Notes under the pieces: model-generated
Told to the model about the DNA's origin: nothing
The model's database searches: none
Seen by the model: only the letters and a program-made list of their open reading frames with translations
Translations under genes and position numbers: made by a program
Shown here: piece after piece, positions 1 to 8,020 of the stretch
Numbering within the stretch: the first letter of the stretch is position 1
Layout: every line of letters starts with the position of its first letter
Assembly (NCBI GenBank): GCA_913054425.1
Contig: CAJXJG010000007.1
Span: 1-21,857 of the forward strand
DNA length: 21,857 bases
Source of the DNA: an uncultured Fidelibacterota bacterium
GTDB taxonomy: Bacteria; Fidelibacterota; Marinisomatia; Marinisomatales; UBA8229
Direction of reading: 5' to 3'

Positions 1-231
1 GTAAAAGAAGATACTCTTCCTTCTCATCAAGTCATAAATCATTCCGGCGAAGTGAGCACTTTTCTGATTGAAAACAGCTTGGACATATTGCTTAAGCATA
101 CCCTTGGAATAAAAGTCACTCTAAATGGAGAACCATTGAATGAAATTGCTTCCCAGCCATATCCTCTTAGGATAACTCTTTTGTCCGACCCGCCAATATT
201 GGGATTAAAGTACTACTCTCCCATCGATTAA
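1..231 (+). CDS. C-terminal fragment, possibly RodZ-like (DUF4115-type) protein
   Basis: Frame 1 is open from the window edge to a TAA at 229-231, giving the last 76 residues of a protein whose start lies upstream. The tail alternates short hydrophobic strands with a turn reading VTLNGEPLN (about residues 42-50 of the fragment), followed by PLRITLL. This resembles the small beta domain at the end of RodZ-type cytoskeletal proteins, where a similar 'vNGkpl' turn occurs, and RodZ would suit a position before a division cluster. No helix-turn-helix or membrane segment is visible because the N-terminus is missing, so the identity is only a suggestion. A hairpin follows the stop, so the gene probably ends its own transcript before the mraZ promoter. 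That the fragment is coding is more certain than its name. Confidence 0.5.
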   Translation, partial: VKEDTLPSHQVINHSGEVSTFLIENSLDILLKHTLGIKVTLNGEPLNEIASQPYPLRITLLSDPPILGLKYYSPID

Positions 232-264
232 ACTCATTCCTTAATACTAGGACTACTAAATCAA

Positions 265-295
265 TACCCTGATCACTCCAAAAATTATCGGGGTA
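265..295 (+). terminator. Possible terminator hairpin after the upstream gene
   Basis: TACCCTGAT (265-273) pairs with ATCGGGGTA (287-295) over nine positions with one T-G wobble, around a 13-nt loop. The 3' side is followed by GATTATTTC, which is T-rich but not a pure T run. It lies 33 nt after the stop codon of the upstream gene and ahead of the mraZ promoter, which suits a terminator separating the two units. The long loop and weak T tract keep confidence moderate. Confidence 0.4.
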
Positions 296-362
296 GATTA
301 TTTCATGTATTGCTAGCCGATTTACATTTGCTAATTACATAAGTAAAATCTTTAAAAAACTA

Positions 363-391
363 TTGACACATGTGGGAGATATGGTTAGAAT
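363..391 (+). promoter_or_regulatory. Sigma70-type promoter of the dcw operon (Pmra)
   Basis: A perfect -35 hexamer TTGACA (363-368) is followed after exactly 17 nt by TAGAAT (386-391), a 5/6 match to TATAAT. Transcription would begin near 398, leaving a leader of about 36 nt before mraZ. No comparably good promoter was noticed between the later genes of the cluster, so this may be the main promoter of the whole division operon. Confidence 0.75.
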
Positions 392-408
392 TGTGGGTAG
401 CTGTGGGT
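373..408 (+). promoter_or_regulatory. Probable MraZ operator: phased TGGGN boxes
   Basis: TGGGA (373-377), a degenerate TGGTT (382-386), TGGGT (394-398) and TGGGT (404-408) recur at steps of 9, 12 and 10 nt, so all lie on about the same face of the helix. The three good copies are each preceded by TG, giving TGTGGG. MraZ of other bacteria is known to bind direct TGGGN repeats with about 5-nt spacers upstream of its own gene. Here the boxes lie in the spacer, over the -10 and across the expected start site, a position that favours autorepression of the operon by its first product. Confidence 0.7.
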
Positions 409-433
409 AACTATACCTTTCTAATCGTTCACA

Positions 434-898
434 ATGACAATAAGCAAGAACACATTTACAGGAGAATACTCCTATTCAATTGATGCAAAAGGGCGGATAA
501 ACATTCCAGCCAAGTTCCGACAGAGTTTATCAACAAATAATGATAACACTTTTGTGGTCACACGAGGATTAGATACTTGCATTTGGGTTTATCCCATCAT
601 TATCTGGCAAAAAATTGAATCCGAACTAAAAAACCTATCTTCCCTTTCTACTATTAACCGGAGTTTTACTCGAAATGCTGTCCGATACGTTGCAATTACC
701 CCCTTTGATAAACAAGGACGAATTCTATTATCTCCTGCTTTAATACAATACGCAGAACTTGAAAAAGAAGTAATAATAATAGGGATGGTAAATAAAATTG
801 AAATTTGGAATCCAAATATATTATATGAAACAGATAAACAAAATTTAAAACTTGATCCGAGTGCTTTTGAGGACCTTGCGGAAAAAATTATTCTCTGA
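434..898 (+). CDS. mraZ: MraZ, transcriptional regulator of the dcw operon
   Basis: This 154-residue protein has the two tandem AbrB-like swapped-hairpin domains of MraZ, each with its DxxxR signature: DAKGR at 17-21 within YSIDAKGRINIPAKFR, and DKQGR at 92-96 followed by ILLSPALIQYA. The family forms a ring-shaped oligomer that binds TGGGN repeats and controls the division cluster. Length is normal for the family (about 145-155). It is the first gene of the operon and lies directly behind the phased TGGGN boxes. The ATG at 434 has no clear Shine-Dalgarno sequence (CTAATCGTTCACA precedes it), and no alternative in-frame start is evident in the short leader. Its TGA overlaps the rsmH ATG by one base (TGATG). 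Confidence 0.95.
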   Translation: MTISKNTFTGEYSYSIDAKGRINIPAKFRQSLSTNNDNTFVVTRGLDTCIWVYPIIIWQKIESELKNLSSLSTINRSFTRNAVRYVAITPFDKQGRILLSPALIQYAELEKEVIIIGMVNKIEIWNPNILYETDKQNLKLDPSAFEDLAEKIIL

Positions 899-1791
899 TG
901 AACTTAAAGCAGGATTCCGAGCCTCAGCATATTCCTGTTATGGTGTCGGAAGTTCTGTCTTACCTCAACATCTGTCCCGATGGCATCTATTTCGATGGAA
1001 CTATCGGTCTTGGAGGGCACGCCAAACATATACTCTCCCGATTGAACAAGAAAGGGAAACTTATAGGAATTGACCGTGACGGAGAGGCACTGGAAATATG
1101 TAGAAAAAATCTTCAAAATTATCCCTCTCCAATACTTCTCCTTCAAACCTCCTTCGACACAATCTCAGAAATCCTTAACCACCAAGGAATTCCTACAGTG
1201 AACGGAATTTTGTTAGACTTAGGATTATCTTCATTTCAGCTTGAATCCAATACCCGTGGATTTTCCTTTGCTAATTCTGGACTCCTTGATATGCGCTTTG
1301 ACCCCACCTGGTCTAAAACAGTATCGGACCTTATACACGATTCAAGCGCCGAGGAAATTGCATTGATAATTCGAGATTTTGGAGAGGAGAGACACGCAAG
1401 GAAAATAGCAAAATTAATTAAAAAAGACGAAACCATTTGTACCGTGGAAGCTCTGGTGGAAGTAATCCGGCGAACCACCCCTCCTGCACATCGAAATCGA
1501 ATTTATGCTAGAGTTTTCCAGGCATTTCGAATTGCTGTAAATCAAGAGTTAGATAAACTTAAAACTTTTTTAAATAATTTTATTGATTGTCTTACTGTAG
1601 GAGGACGGATTGTCATTATAAGCTACCACTCGCTTGAAGACAGACTCGTTAAGCACGCATTTAAAAACCTCAGTCTGAATAATCGCCTCTCTGTACACAC
1701 AAAAAAACCGTTGACACCATCCGAAGATGAATGTTTTGTAAATAGACGATCTAAGAGTGCAAAACTTCGATCCGGTGAAAGGATATTGTAA
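898..1791 (+). CDS. rsmH: 16S rRNA (cytosine1402-N4)-methyltransferase RsmH (MraW)
   Basis: RsmH uses S-adenosylmethionine to methylate N4 of C1402 in the decoding centre of 16S rRNA. The 297-residue product shows the family signatures in order: HIPVMVSEVL (11-20), the SAM-binding loop YFDGTIGLGGH (31-41), acidic ribose-binding GIDRD (57-61), LLDLGLSSFQLE (105-116), RRTTPPAHRNRIYARVFQAF (191-210) and the C-terminal ISYHSLEDR (241-249). Length is slightly below the usual 300-315. It starts inside the mraZ stop and its own TAA overlaps the next ATG by one base, the standard second position of a dcw cluster. Confidence 0.97.
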   Translation: MNLKQDSEPQHIPVMVSEVLSYLNICPDGIYFDGTIGLGGHAKHILSRLNKKGKLIGIDRDGEALEICRKNLQNYPSPILLLQTSFDTISEILNHQGIPTVNGILLDLGLSSFQLESNTRGFSFANSGLLDMRFDPTWSKTVSDLIHDSSAEEIALIIRDFGEERHARKIAKLIKKDETICTVEALVEVIRRTTPPAHRNRIYARVFQAFRIAVNQELDKLKTFLNNFIDCLTVGGRIVIISYHSLEDRLVKHAFKNLSLNNRLSVHTKKPLTPSEDECFVNRRSKSAKLRSGERIL

Positions 1792-2126
1792 TGGGAAAAA
1801 GAAAAAAGAACCGACTTTCTATAAAACAAAGAGAAATCTTTCAGACTCTCATGTTCTTCGGAATAACCATTTTCTCTATTGTCGGTTTAATCACATACCT
1901 ATGGGTTTATACTGAAATCGATGGAACCCTAGTTGCAATTGAAATTCAAAATTCAACTGTAAATCAACTTGCAAATGATATAAAAGAACTCAACAATGAT
2001 ATCGAAACTCTTGCTCGTATTGACAATATCTCAATTCGCGCCCGATCTGAATTGGGGATGGTTCCTGCACAAGCAGAGTCCATTTTTGTCTACATAAATC
2101 CTCTCCAGAAAAGAAATGATGACTAA
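1791..2126 (+). CDS. ftsL: FtsL-like septal membrane protein
   Basis: The 111-residue protein has a basic cytoplasmic tail (residues 1-14), one membrane segment (about 18-40), and a periplasmic stretch predicted to form a coiled coil (about 46-80), then the short ending DNISIRARSELGMVPA (78-93) typical of FtsL/DivIC proteins. FtsL bridges the FtsQ-FtsB complex and activates FtsW-FtsI at the septum. Primary sequence is poorly conserved in this family, so the call rests on topology, length and its position between rsmH and ftsI, where ftsL lies in most dcw clusters. The start overlaps the rsmH stop (TAATG), and the end overlaps ftsI by 11 nt. Confidence 0.85.
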   Translation: MGKRKKNRLSIKQREIFQTLMFFGITIFSIVGLITYLWVYTEIDGTLVAIEIQNSTVNQLANDIKELNNDIETLARIDNISIRARSELGMVPAQAESIFVYINPLQKRNDD

Positions 2127-4098
2127 AACCTATTTAAAATTCCGCCCAAGAATTACTGTTATTTCCTTCTTAGTAATTCTTAGCTGGACAGGTCTTTCTG
2201 CACGTTTCTTCCAAATCCAGGTTTTGAATGGAAACACATATCGCCTCCAGGGGAAAAAACAAGGGGAGGCTCAAAAAATTCTTATTGCTAACAGAGGAAA
2301 TATTTTCGACAGAAAAAACACCCCTCTGACACGAAATATCATTCATTACAATTTAGCTGTCCATCCTTCAAAAATTCAGGATAAAATGTCCCTAGCTGAA
2401 ACAATTCATAAGTGTACCAAACGACCAATCGAACGCTACTTAAAAATGATGAATTCTGGAAAAAGTTTTGTGTACCTGGAAAGAAACCTGAGTAAAGAGA
2501 CCTGCAGCAATCTCATAAAAAATCCAGTTCCGGGATTAATCCTTGAACGGAAAACACGCAGAAGCTACCCCCATTCAAACATCGCCAGCCAAATCATTGG
2601 ATGTACTGATGTAGATGATAATGGTCTTACCGGAATTGAGAAGAAATATGATCACCTTCTCCAAGGAACTTCCGGATGGGTCATTAAACAAAGAAATGGC
2701 CTTGGGGATTTGAATCCAAAAAACAGTTTTCCGACAAAACCTCCTATAGATGGTTCCAATATTCAACTCACAATAGATCTTGAGTATCAATGTATCCTGC
2801 AGGAGGAGTTAGCGAAAAGGATGGAACAAACAGGCGCAGTTGGTGCAACCGGTATACTGATGAATCCCCATACTGGCGCTATTCTTGCGATGGTTTCACT
2901 TCCTGATTTTGATCCGAATCACCCCGAAAATTCCGAAACAGAATACCAGAAAATCAAATCCATCACGGATCAGTTTGAACCGGGATCCACCTTCAAGATT
3001 GTAGCAGCCACTGCTGCAATTGAATTGAAAACAGTTTCTCCCCAACAGGAATTTAACTGTGAGAACGGAAGTTATTTATACAATAACCTCCGAATTAATG
3101 ACCACGAAGAATTTGGCATACTCAACTTTTCTCAAATTATGGCAAACTCGAGTAATGTGGGAATAATCAAAATTTCAGAAACTGTAGGCCAAAATAATCT
3201 CTACCGATTTGCCCGGCAATACGGTTTTGGCTCATTAACAAACATTAACCTCATGGGAGAAGTTGTTGGAACGCTTCGTAAAACTAAAGATTGGAGCAGA
3301 ATATCGCTTGCAGAAATTGCCATGGGACAGGAAGTAGGGGTAACCGCTATACAATTGGCTTCAGCTTTTGCCGCTATCGCCAATGGAGGTTTTCTGATCA
3401 GACCCATGATTACCAATCAAATCATTGATGACAAAGGAAATCGTAGATATATAGAGCAACCCGAAATCATCCGAAAAGTAGCATCATCTGATGCAATGAA
3501 TACCATTAAACAGATGCTTGTCAAAACTGTTGAAACCGGAACCGGCATTGAAGCAAAAATTCCAGGGTGGAATGTTGCAGGTAAAACGGGTACTGCACAA
3601 AAATTTATAGATGGAAACTATTCCACAACAAAGTTTATTTCAAACTTTGTTGGATTTTTTCCTGCTGATAACCCCCAATTACTGGGTCTTATCCTTCTGG
3701 ATGAACCGAAAATGGGTTATCATTGGGGAAGTGTGGGCGCTGCGCCTACATTTAAAAAAATCATGGAAAGAATAATTAATATTGATGATTCAATCAAAAG
3801 AGGAAAAAGACCCTCACAATCCCATGAAAAGGAACTCTTACTCGTCAAAAATAACCAAAATAGTTTTGACAAAACTGAAGCAGAACAACCTGTGTATTTA
3901 AAAAAGGATCAGAGTGTACACACCGATAAAATGATCACGCCGGATGTTCGAAACATGAGTTTGCTAAAAGCAATGAAAATTCTCCGGAAAAATGGATTAA
4001 GAACTAAAATAAATGGTTCAGGAAAAGTAATTTGGCAAAGCCCTAAACCCGGAACAAAAATCGCTGCTGGTTCTATATGTACCATAGGACTGAAGTGA
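2116..4098 (+). CDS. ftsI: FtsI / PBP3-type septal transpeptidase with C-terminal PASTA domain
   Basis: This 660-residue class B penicillin-binding protein crosslinks septal peptidoglycan with FtsW. It has an N-terminal membrane anchor (about 12-32), the PBP dimerisation region with NRGNIFDR (59-66), and the transpeptidase domain with all three catalytic motifs: STFK (Ser291 nucleophile), SSN (345-347) and KTGTAQ (490-495). After a polar linker (about 557-605) comes one PASTA-like domain (about 606-660) with PDVRNMSLLKAM and a QSPKPGTKI turn, as in SpoVD-type and Bacteroidetes-type proteins; E. coli FtsI lacks it. Two adjacent ATGs (2116 and 2119) could start it; the first is used here. It overlaps ftsL by 11 nt and ends 1 nt before murE. 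Confidence 0.95.
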   Translation: MMTKTYLKFRPRITVISFLVILSWTGLSARFFQIQVLNGNTYRLQGKKQGEAQKILIANRGNIFDRKNTPLTRNIIHYNLAVHPSKIQDKMSLAETIHKCTKRPIERYLKMMNSGKSFVYLERNLSKETCSNLIKNPVPGLILERKTRRSYPHSNIASQIIGCTDVDDNGLTGIEKKYDHLLQGTSGWVIKQRNGLGDLNPKNSFPTKPPIDGSNIQLTIDLEYQCILQEELAKRMEQTGAVGATGILMNPHTGAILAMVSLPDFDPNHPENSETEYQKIKSITDQFEPGSTFKIVAATAAIELKTVSPQQEFNCENGSYLYNNLRINDHEEFGILNFSQIMANSSNVGIIKISETVGQNNLYRFARQYGFGSLTNINLMGEVVGTLRKTKDWSRISLAEIAMGQEVGVTAIQLASAFAAIANGGFLIRPMITNQIIDDKGNRRYIEQPEIIRKVASSDAMNTIKQMLVKTVETGTGIEAKIPGWNVAGKTGTAQKFIDGNYSTTKFISNFVGFFPADNPQLLGLILLDEPKMGYHWGSVGAAPTFKKIMERIINIDDSIKRGKRPSQSHEKELLLVKNNQNSFDKTEAEQPVYLKKDQSVHTDKMITPDVRNMSLLKAMKILRKNGLRTKINGSGKVIWQSPKPGTKIAAGSICTIGLK

Positions 4099-4099
4099 G

Positions 4100-5587
4100 A
4101 TGACACAAAACAATAATATACCATTTTTGAAGAAAAAACCATTAAACCAATTACTCACAGGACTCACCCAGTTAGATAGTCATGAATTTGCAGATGCTTC
4201 TATTTCTGGAATTTCATTGCATGCCGGTTCCGTTTGTAGTGGGAATATTTTTGTCGCTATTCAGGGAAATAAGTTTGACGGACATGATTTCATACCCGAA
4301 GCAGTAAAAAATGGAGCTGCAGCAATTATATCCAATGGACGAGATATTGGTGAATTGTCCATACCTCAGGTCAGGGTAGCAAACCCGCGACGAGCTGCTT
4401 CATGGGTAGCTTCGGAATTTTTCGGCCACCCATCCAGGGAATTAACCATGATTGGTATCACGGGGACCAATGGTAAAACATCTACGGCGACCCTTGTTGT
4501 TTCCATCTTTGAAGCCGCCGGATATAAAACTGCCCAAATGGGTACGCTTGGAATCATTGCAAAAGGAAATTATCCTCAAGAAAAAACTCTGACCACCCTT
4601 GACCAGGTTTCTCTTCAAAAAACTCTGTTTTATTTGAAAAATGATAGCTTCTCTCATGTAGTAATGGAAGTTTCATCCCATGCTCTCCAACAATGCCGGG
4701 TCGCCGATGTTGATTTTAATATTGCTGCATTTACCAACCTGACCCCAGAGCATTTGGATTATCACGGGAATATGGAGGAGTATTGCCATGCCAAAGCCAA
4801 ACTTTTTAAAATGCTTCCAATCACAGCAACTGCAGTTATTAATAATGATGATGTCTATGGGAAAAAAATCATTTCTGACACTACTATTCCAATCCTCACA
4901 ACATCAATTTCTACAAAAGAAAATGTTCATTATTCTTATTTTGAGTTAACTCTTAACGGAATCAAAGGAACCATCAAAGCCGGTGATCACTCTTATAAAA
5001 TACAATCATGCTTAATTGGTTCACTCAACCTGGAAAATATTCTTACTGCCGTCGGGATAGCCCACGCAATGGGTATCCCTCCTCATTTCGTAACTAAAGG
5101 AATTGATTCCTGCACGTTAATTCCAGGACGATTGGAGATGTTTAAAACCCCATCTGGAGGAACAGTAGTTGTCGATTATGCCCACACACCTGACGCCTAC
5201 GAAAAAGTGTTAGGAACTATTTGTAAAATGTCAGGCGGAAAATTGACAGTTATCTTTGGCGCAGGGGGAGACAGGGATGTTACAAAACGGCCTGTCATGG
5301 CAGCGATAGCTGAGAAATTTGCGGAACAGTGTTTTATTACCCCCGATAATCCACGATTTGACAATCCCCAAGCTATACAAGCAGATATTGTAAAAGGTTT
5401 TACTCGAAAGTGTTATACAGTTTTCAATGACCGGGGAGAAGCTGTTCGTAGTGCGTTAACTGAATTAAAAAAGAATGATATCCTCGCAGTACTAGGGAAA
5501 GGAAGAGAAAATTATCAGGAAATCCGGGGTGAAAAAATTCCATACTCAGATATAAAAATCATTCAGGAATTCTGCGATGAGAATTAA
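4100..5587 (+). CDS. murE: MurE, UDP-MurNAc-L-Ala-D-Glu:meso-DAP ligase
   Basis: MurE adds the third stem-peptide residue to UDP-MurNAc-Ala-Glu in the cytoplasm using ATP. The 495-residue product has the N-terminal UDP-binding domain (about 30-105), the ATP loop GITGTNGKTS (119-128), the AKAKLF motif with the likely carbamylated Lys232, and the C-terminal ligase domain. Substrate choice can be read from DNPR (416-419), the motif of meso-diaminopimelate enzymes as opposed to L-lysine enzymes. DYAHTPDA (359-366) is also typical. The gene starts 1 nt after the ftsI stop and overlaps murF by 11 nt. Confidence 0.96.
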   Translation: MTQNNNIPFLKKKPLNQLLTGLTQLDSHEFADASISGISLHAGSVCSGNIFVAIQGNKFDGHDFIPEAVKNGAAAIISNGRDIGELSIPQVRVANPRRAASWVASEFFGHPSRELTMIGITGTNGKTSTATLVVSIFEAAGYKTAQMGTLGIIAKGNYPQEKTLTTLDQVSLQKTLFYLKNDSFSHVVMEVSSHALQQCRVADVDFNIAAFTNLTPEHLDYHGNMEEYCHAKAKLFKMLPITATAVINNDDVYGKKIISDTTIPILTTSISTKENVHYSYFELTLNGIKGTIKAGDHSYKIQSCLIGSLNLENILTAVGIAHAMGIPPHFVTKGIDSCTLIPGRLEMFKTPSGGTVVVDYAHTPDAYEKVLGTICKMSGGKLTVIFGAGGDRDVTKRPVMAAIAEKFAEQCFITPDNPRFDNPQAIQADIVKGFTRKCYTVFNDRGEAVRSALTELKKNDILAVLGKGRENYQEIRGEKIPYSDIKIIQEFCDEN

Positions 5588-6917
5588 TCTCCCCAGACCA
5601 AATTTATTTTCTCAAGTATTCAGGGAAGTAACAAGCGCTGAATTGGACTCTAATGTACACGGCATTGCAACAGACAGCCGTGAGTTTAAAGCCGGTGATC
5701 TTTACATTGCTTTGAAAGGAAAACGAACTGATGGACATACATTTTTGAAAGAGCTTGAAATTGATGGTTGTACCGTTGCGTTAGTCTCTGAAAAAAACAA
5801 CGATTTAACATCTCTGAAACAGGTAATCGTGGAGGACCCACTTACAACAATTGGTAATATTGCAAATAAATGGCGAAAACAATTTCAGGTATCCACCCTG
5901 GGTATTACAGGAACAAATGGTAAAACATCCACCAAAGATCTGGTACACCATATTTTCCATCCAACCCAAACGGTTCATGCTACAGAAAAAAATTTTAATA
6001 CATCCATTGGGCTCCCGCTCACAATACTATTACAGACAGAGAAACACACAATTTCGATCCTGGAAATGGGGGCAAATCAACCTGGCGACATATCCTACCT
6101 TTGCAGGATTGCAGAACCTACCCATGGATTAATAACGAATATCGCCCCAGCACATCTTGAAGGATTCGGTACAGTTGAAGAAATTGCAAAAGAAAAAGGA
6201 GAATTGTTTCAATCCCTGGAGGGAGGAATTGCCTTTGTGAATCAAGCTGATGATAGAATAAAAAATCTTTCTATTGCGGGGGATAAAATCAGCTATGGAC
6301 TGAGCCCGGATTGTGACTTTCCCGCTGATATTTATCAAGAAAAAGACGGAACCCTGACTCTGCTTATTAATACAGAAGAAGTAAAAACACAATCGTGCAA
6401 TTTTTCATTTGCAAAAAATGTACTGGCGGCAGCGGCTGTCGCTATCACCATGGATGTAGAATGGAAAACATTTCAAAATCGAGTTTTATCCTTCGTGCAG
6501 CCGGAGGGACGATGCCAAGTGAAACAATTTGATGATATCACAGTGATTGATGATACCTATAACGCAAATCTTGAATCTACTATTGCTTCCATTGATTATT
6601 TAAATGCGTTTAGCAAAAATGGAAGGCGGTTTCTGGTCTTTGGGGATATGTTTGAACTTGGAACTCATTCAGAAATAATTCATGAAAAAGTCGGGGAAAA
6701 ATGTTCTGATGCACACCTGGATGGTGTATTTACTATCGGCACCTATACAGTGCATACTGATTTGAGATTAGAGAATGTTGAAATACATAAACATTTTAAA
6801 ACCAAAGACGAACTGATTACACAATTAAAAAATACAATCAGGAAGGGAGACAAAATACTATTTAAAGGTTCCAGAGGAATGGCTATGGAAACAGTAATCC
6901 AAGGGGTTTTTGGATAA
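5577..6917 (+). CDS. murF: MurF, UDP-MurNAc-tripeptide:D-Ala-D-Ala ligase
   Basis: MurF joins D-Ala-D-Ala to the UDP-MurNAc tripeptide, the last soluble step of precursor synthesis. The 446-residue protein shows TDSREFKAGDLYIAL (32-46) in the N-terminal domain, the ATP loop GTNGKTS (112-118), EMGAN (163-167), NIAPAHLEGFG (188-198), DDTYNAN (325-331) and KGSRGMAME (430-438). Length is typical. No D-Ala-D-Ala ligase gene accompanies it in this cluster, so Ddl must be encoded elsewhere. It starts within murE, with the ATG at 5577 out of frame, and its TAA overlaps the mraY ATG by one base. Confidence 0.95.
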   Translation: MRINLPRPNLFSQVFREVTSAELDSNVHGIATDSREFKAGDLYIALKGKRTDGHTFLKELEIDGCTVALVSEKNNDLTSLKQVIVEDPLTTIGNIANKWRKQFQVSTLGITGTNGKTSTKDLVHHIFHPTQTVHATEKNFNTSIGLPLTILLQTEKHTISILEMGANQPGDISYLCRIAEPTHGLITNIAPAHLEGFGTVEEIAKEKGELFQSLEGGIAFVNQADDRIKNLSIAGDKISYGLSPDCDFPADIYQEKDGTLTLLINTEEVKTQSCNFSFAKNVLAAAAVAITMDVEWKTFQNRVLSFVQPEGRCQVKQFDDITVIDDTYNANLESTIASIDYLNAFSKNGRRFLVFGDMFELGTHSEIIHEKVGEKCSDAHLDGVFTIGTYTVHTDLRLENVEIHKHFKTKDELITQLKNTIRKGDKILFKGSRGMAMETVIQGVFG

Positions 6918-8020
6918 TGTTATATCATTTATTATATCCCCTAAAAGAGTCCTGGTCTATTTTAAATATTCTTCGGTATATCACATTTCGATCTGCGTCT
7001 GCAGCAATATTTGCATTATTAATAAGTTTCCTCCTCGGTCCTTGGATCATCCACAAGCTAAAACAACTCCAGATCGGCGAAAATATCCGATCAACAGGAC
7101 CAAAATCCCATCTGAAAAAGAAGGGCACGCCAACAATGGGAGGAGTACTAATCCTTTGTGCAGTTCTCCTCCCAACTTTCCTCTTTGCAAAGCTGGATAA
7201 CGTGTATATACAGATCATTTTCCTCTCTACAATCTGGATGGGATTAATTGGCTTTTTGGATGATTACCTGAAAATAATAAAAAATTTTGAAAAAGGACTC
7301 ATTGCCCGCTACAAATTGGCGGGGCAAGTTCTCCTGGGTTCTGCTGTAAGTATTTGGATCTATAACTCTCCGGAATTCACGGAAATCCGCACTATTACAT
7401 CCATTCCCTTTTTAAAATCTTCAATTTTAGATTTTGGAATCCTGTATCCTGCTGTGATAATTCTTGTTATTACAGGGACTTCAAATGCAGTAAATCTTAC
7501 CGATGGTTTAGATGGCCTGGCATCTGGCCTCTTGGCAATCGCTTTTACAGTATTCGCGGTAATTACCTACATCAGCGGGCGGGTGGATTTTTCAGAATAC
7601 CTCAATATTCTTTATCTCCCCGGAGCAGGTGAACTATCTGTTTTTGCAGCAGCAATGGCTGGAGCCTGCCTTGGATTTTTATGGTTTAATTCGGCGCCTG
7701 CCCAAATCTTTATGGGTGATGTGGGTTCACTGTCCGCTGGAGCTGCATTAGGGACATTAGCAATTTTATTAAAGAAAGAATTCCTTCTTATAATAATCGG
7801 GGGGGTCTTTGTTTGGGAAGCAATTTCTGTCATTCTTCAAATTAGTTATTTCAAATGGACAAAAATGAAATCAGGTAAAGGAAAACGGTTCTTGAAAATG
7901 GCTCCAGTCCATCACCACTTTGAACTTGTAGGCTGGCCTGAAACCAGGGTGGTGGTCAGGTTCTGGATTATTGGAATCCTGCTTGCATTATTTTCATTAA
8001 CTACATTTAAAATTCGTTAA
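6917..8020 (+). CDS. mraY: MraY, phospho-MurNAc-pentapeptide transferase
   Basis: MraY moves phospho-MurNAc-pentapeptide from UDP onto undecaprenyl phosphate to make lipid I. The 367-residue polytopic membrane protein has about ten hydrophobic segments and the family landmarks: GTPTMGG (70-76), the Asp pair in GFLDDYLK (112-119), NLTDGLDGLA (193-202), MGDVGS with Asp268 (266-271) and the histidine cluster VHHHFELVGWPE (331-342). Length matches the family (about 360). It overlaps murF by one base at the start and murD by one base at the end, so the murF-mraY-murD block probably reads as a coupled chain. Confidence 0.97.
   Translation: MLYHLLYPLKESWSILNILRYITFRSASAAIFALLISFLLGPWIIHKLKQLQIGENIRSTGPKSHLKKKGTPTMGGVLILCAVLLPTFLFAKLDNVYIQIIFLSTIWMGLIGFLDDYLKIIKNFEKGLIARYKLAGQVLLGSAVSIWIYNSPEFTEIRTITSIPFLKSSILDFGILYPAVIILVITGTSNAVNLTDGLDGLASGLLAIAFTVFAVITYISGRVDFSEYLNILYLPGAGELSVFAAAMAGACLGFLWFNSAPAQIFMGDVGSLSAGAALGTLAILLKKEFLLIIIGGVFVWEAISVILQISYFKWTKMKSGKGKRFLKMAPVHHHFELVGWPETRVVVRFWIIGILLALFSLTTFKIR

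Noticed and set aside
852..1073. Plus-strand frame overlapping the end of mraZ and start of rsmH
   Set aside because: Both mraZ and rsmH have full-length family motifs across this interval; the alternative frame has no motif and no start signal.
6910..7200. Plus-strand 96-residue frame overlapping the start of mraY
   Set aside because: mraY in the +1-shifted frame carries conserved membrane segments and motifs from its first residues, so this is a shadow.
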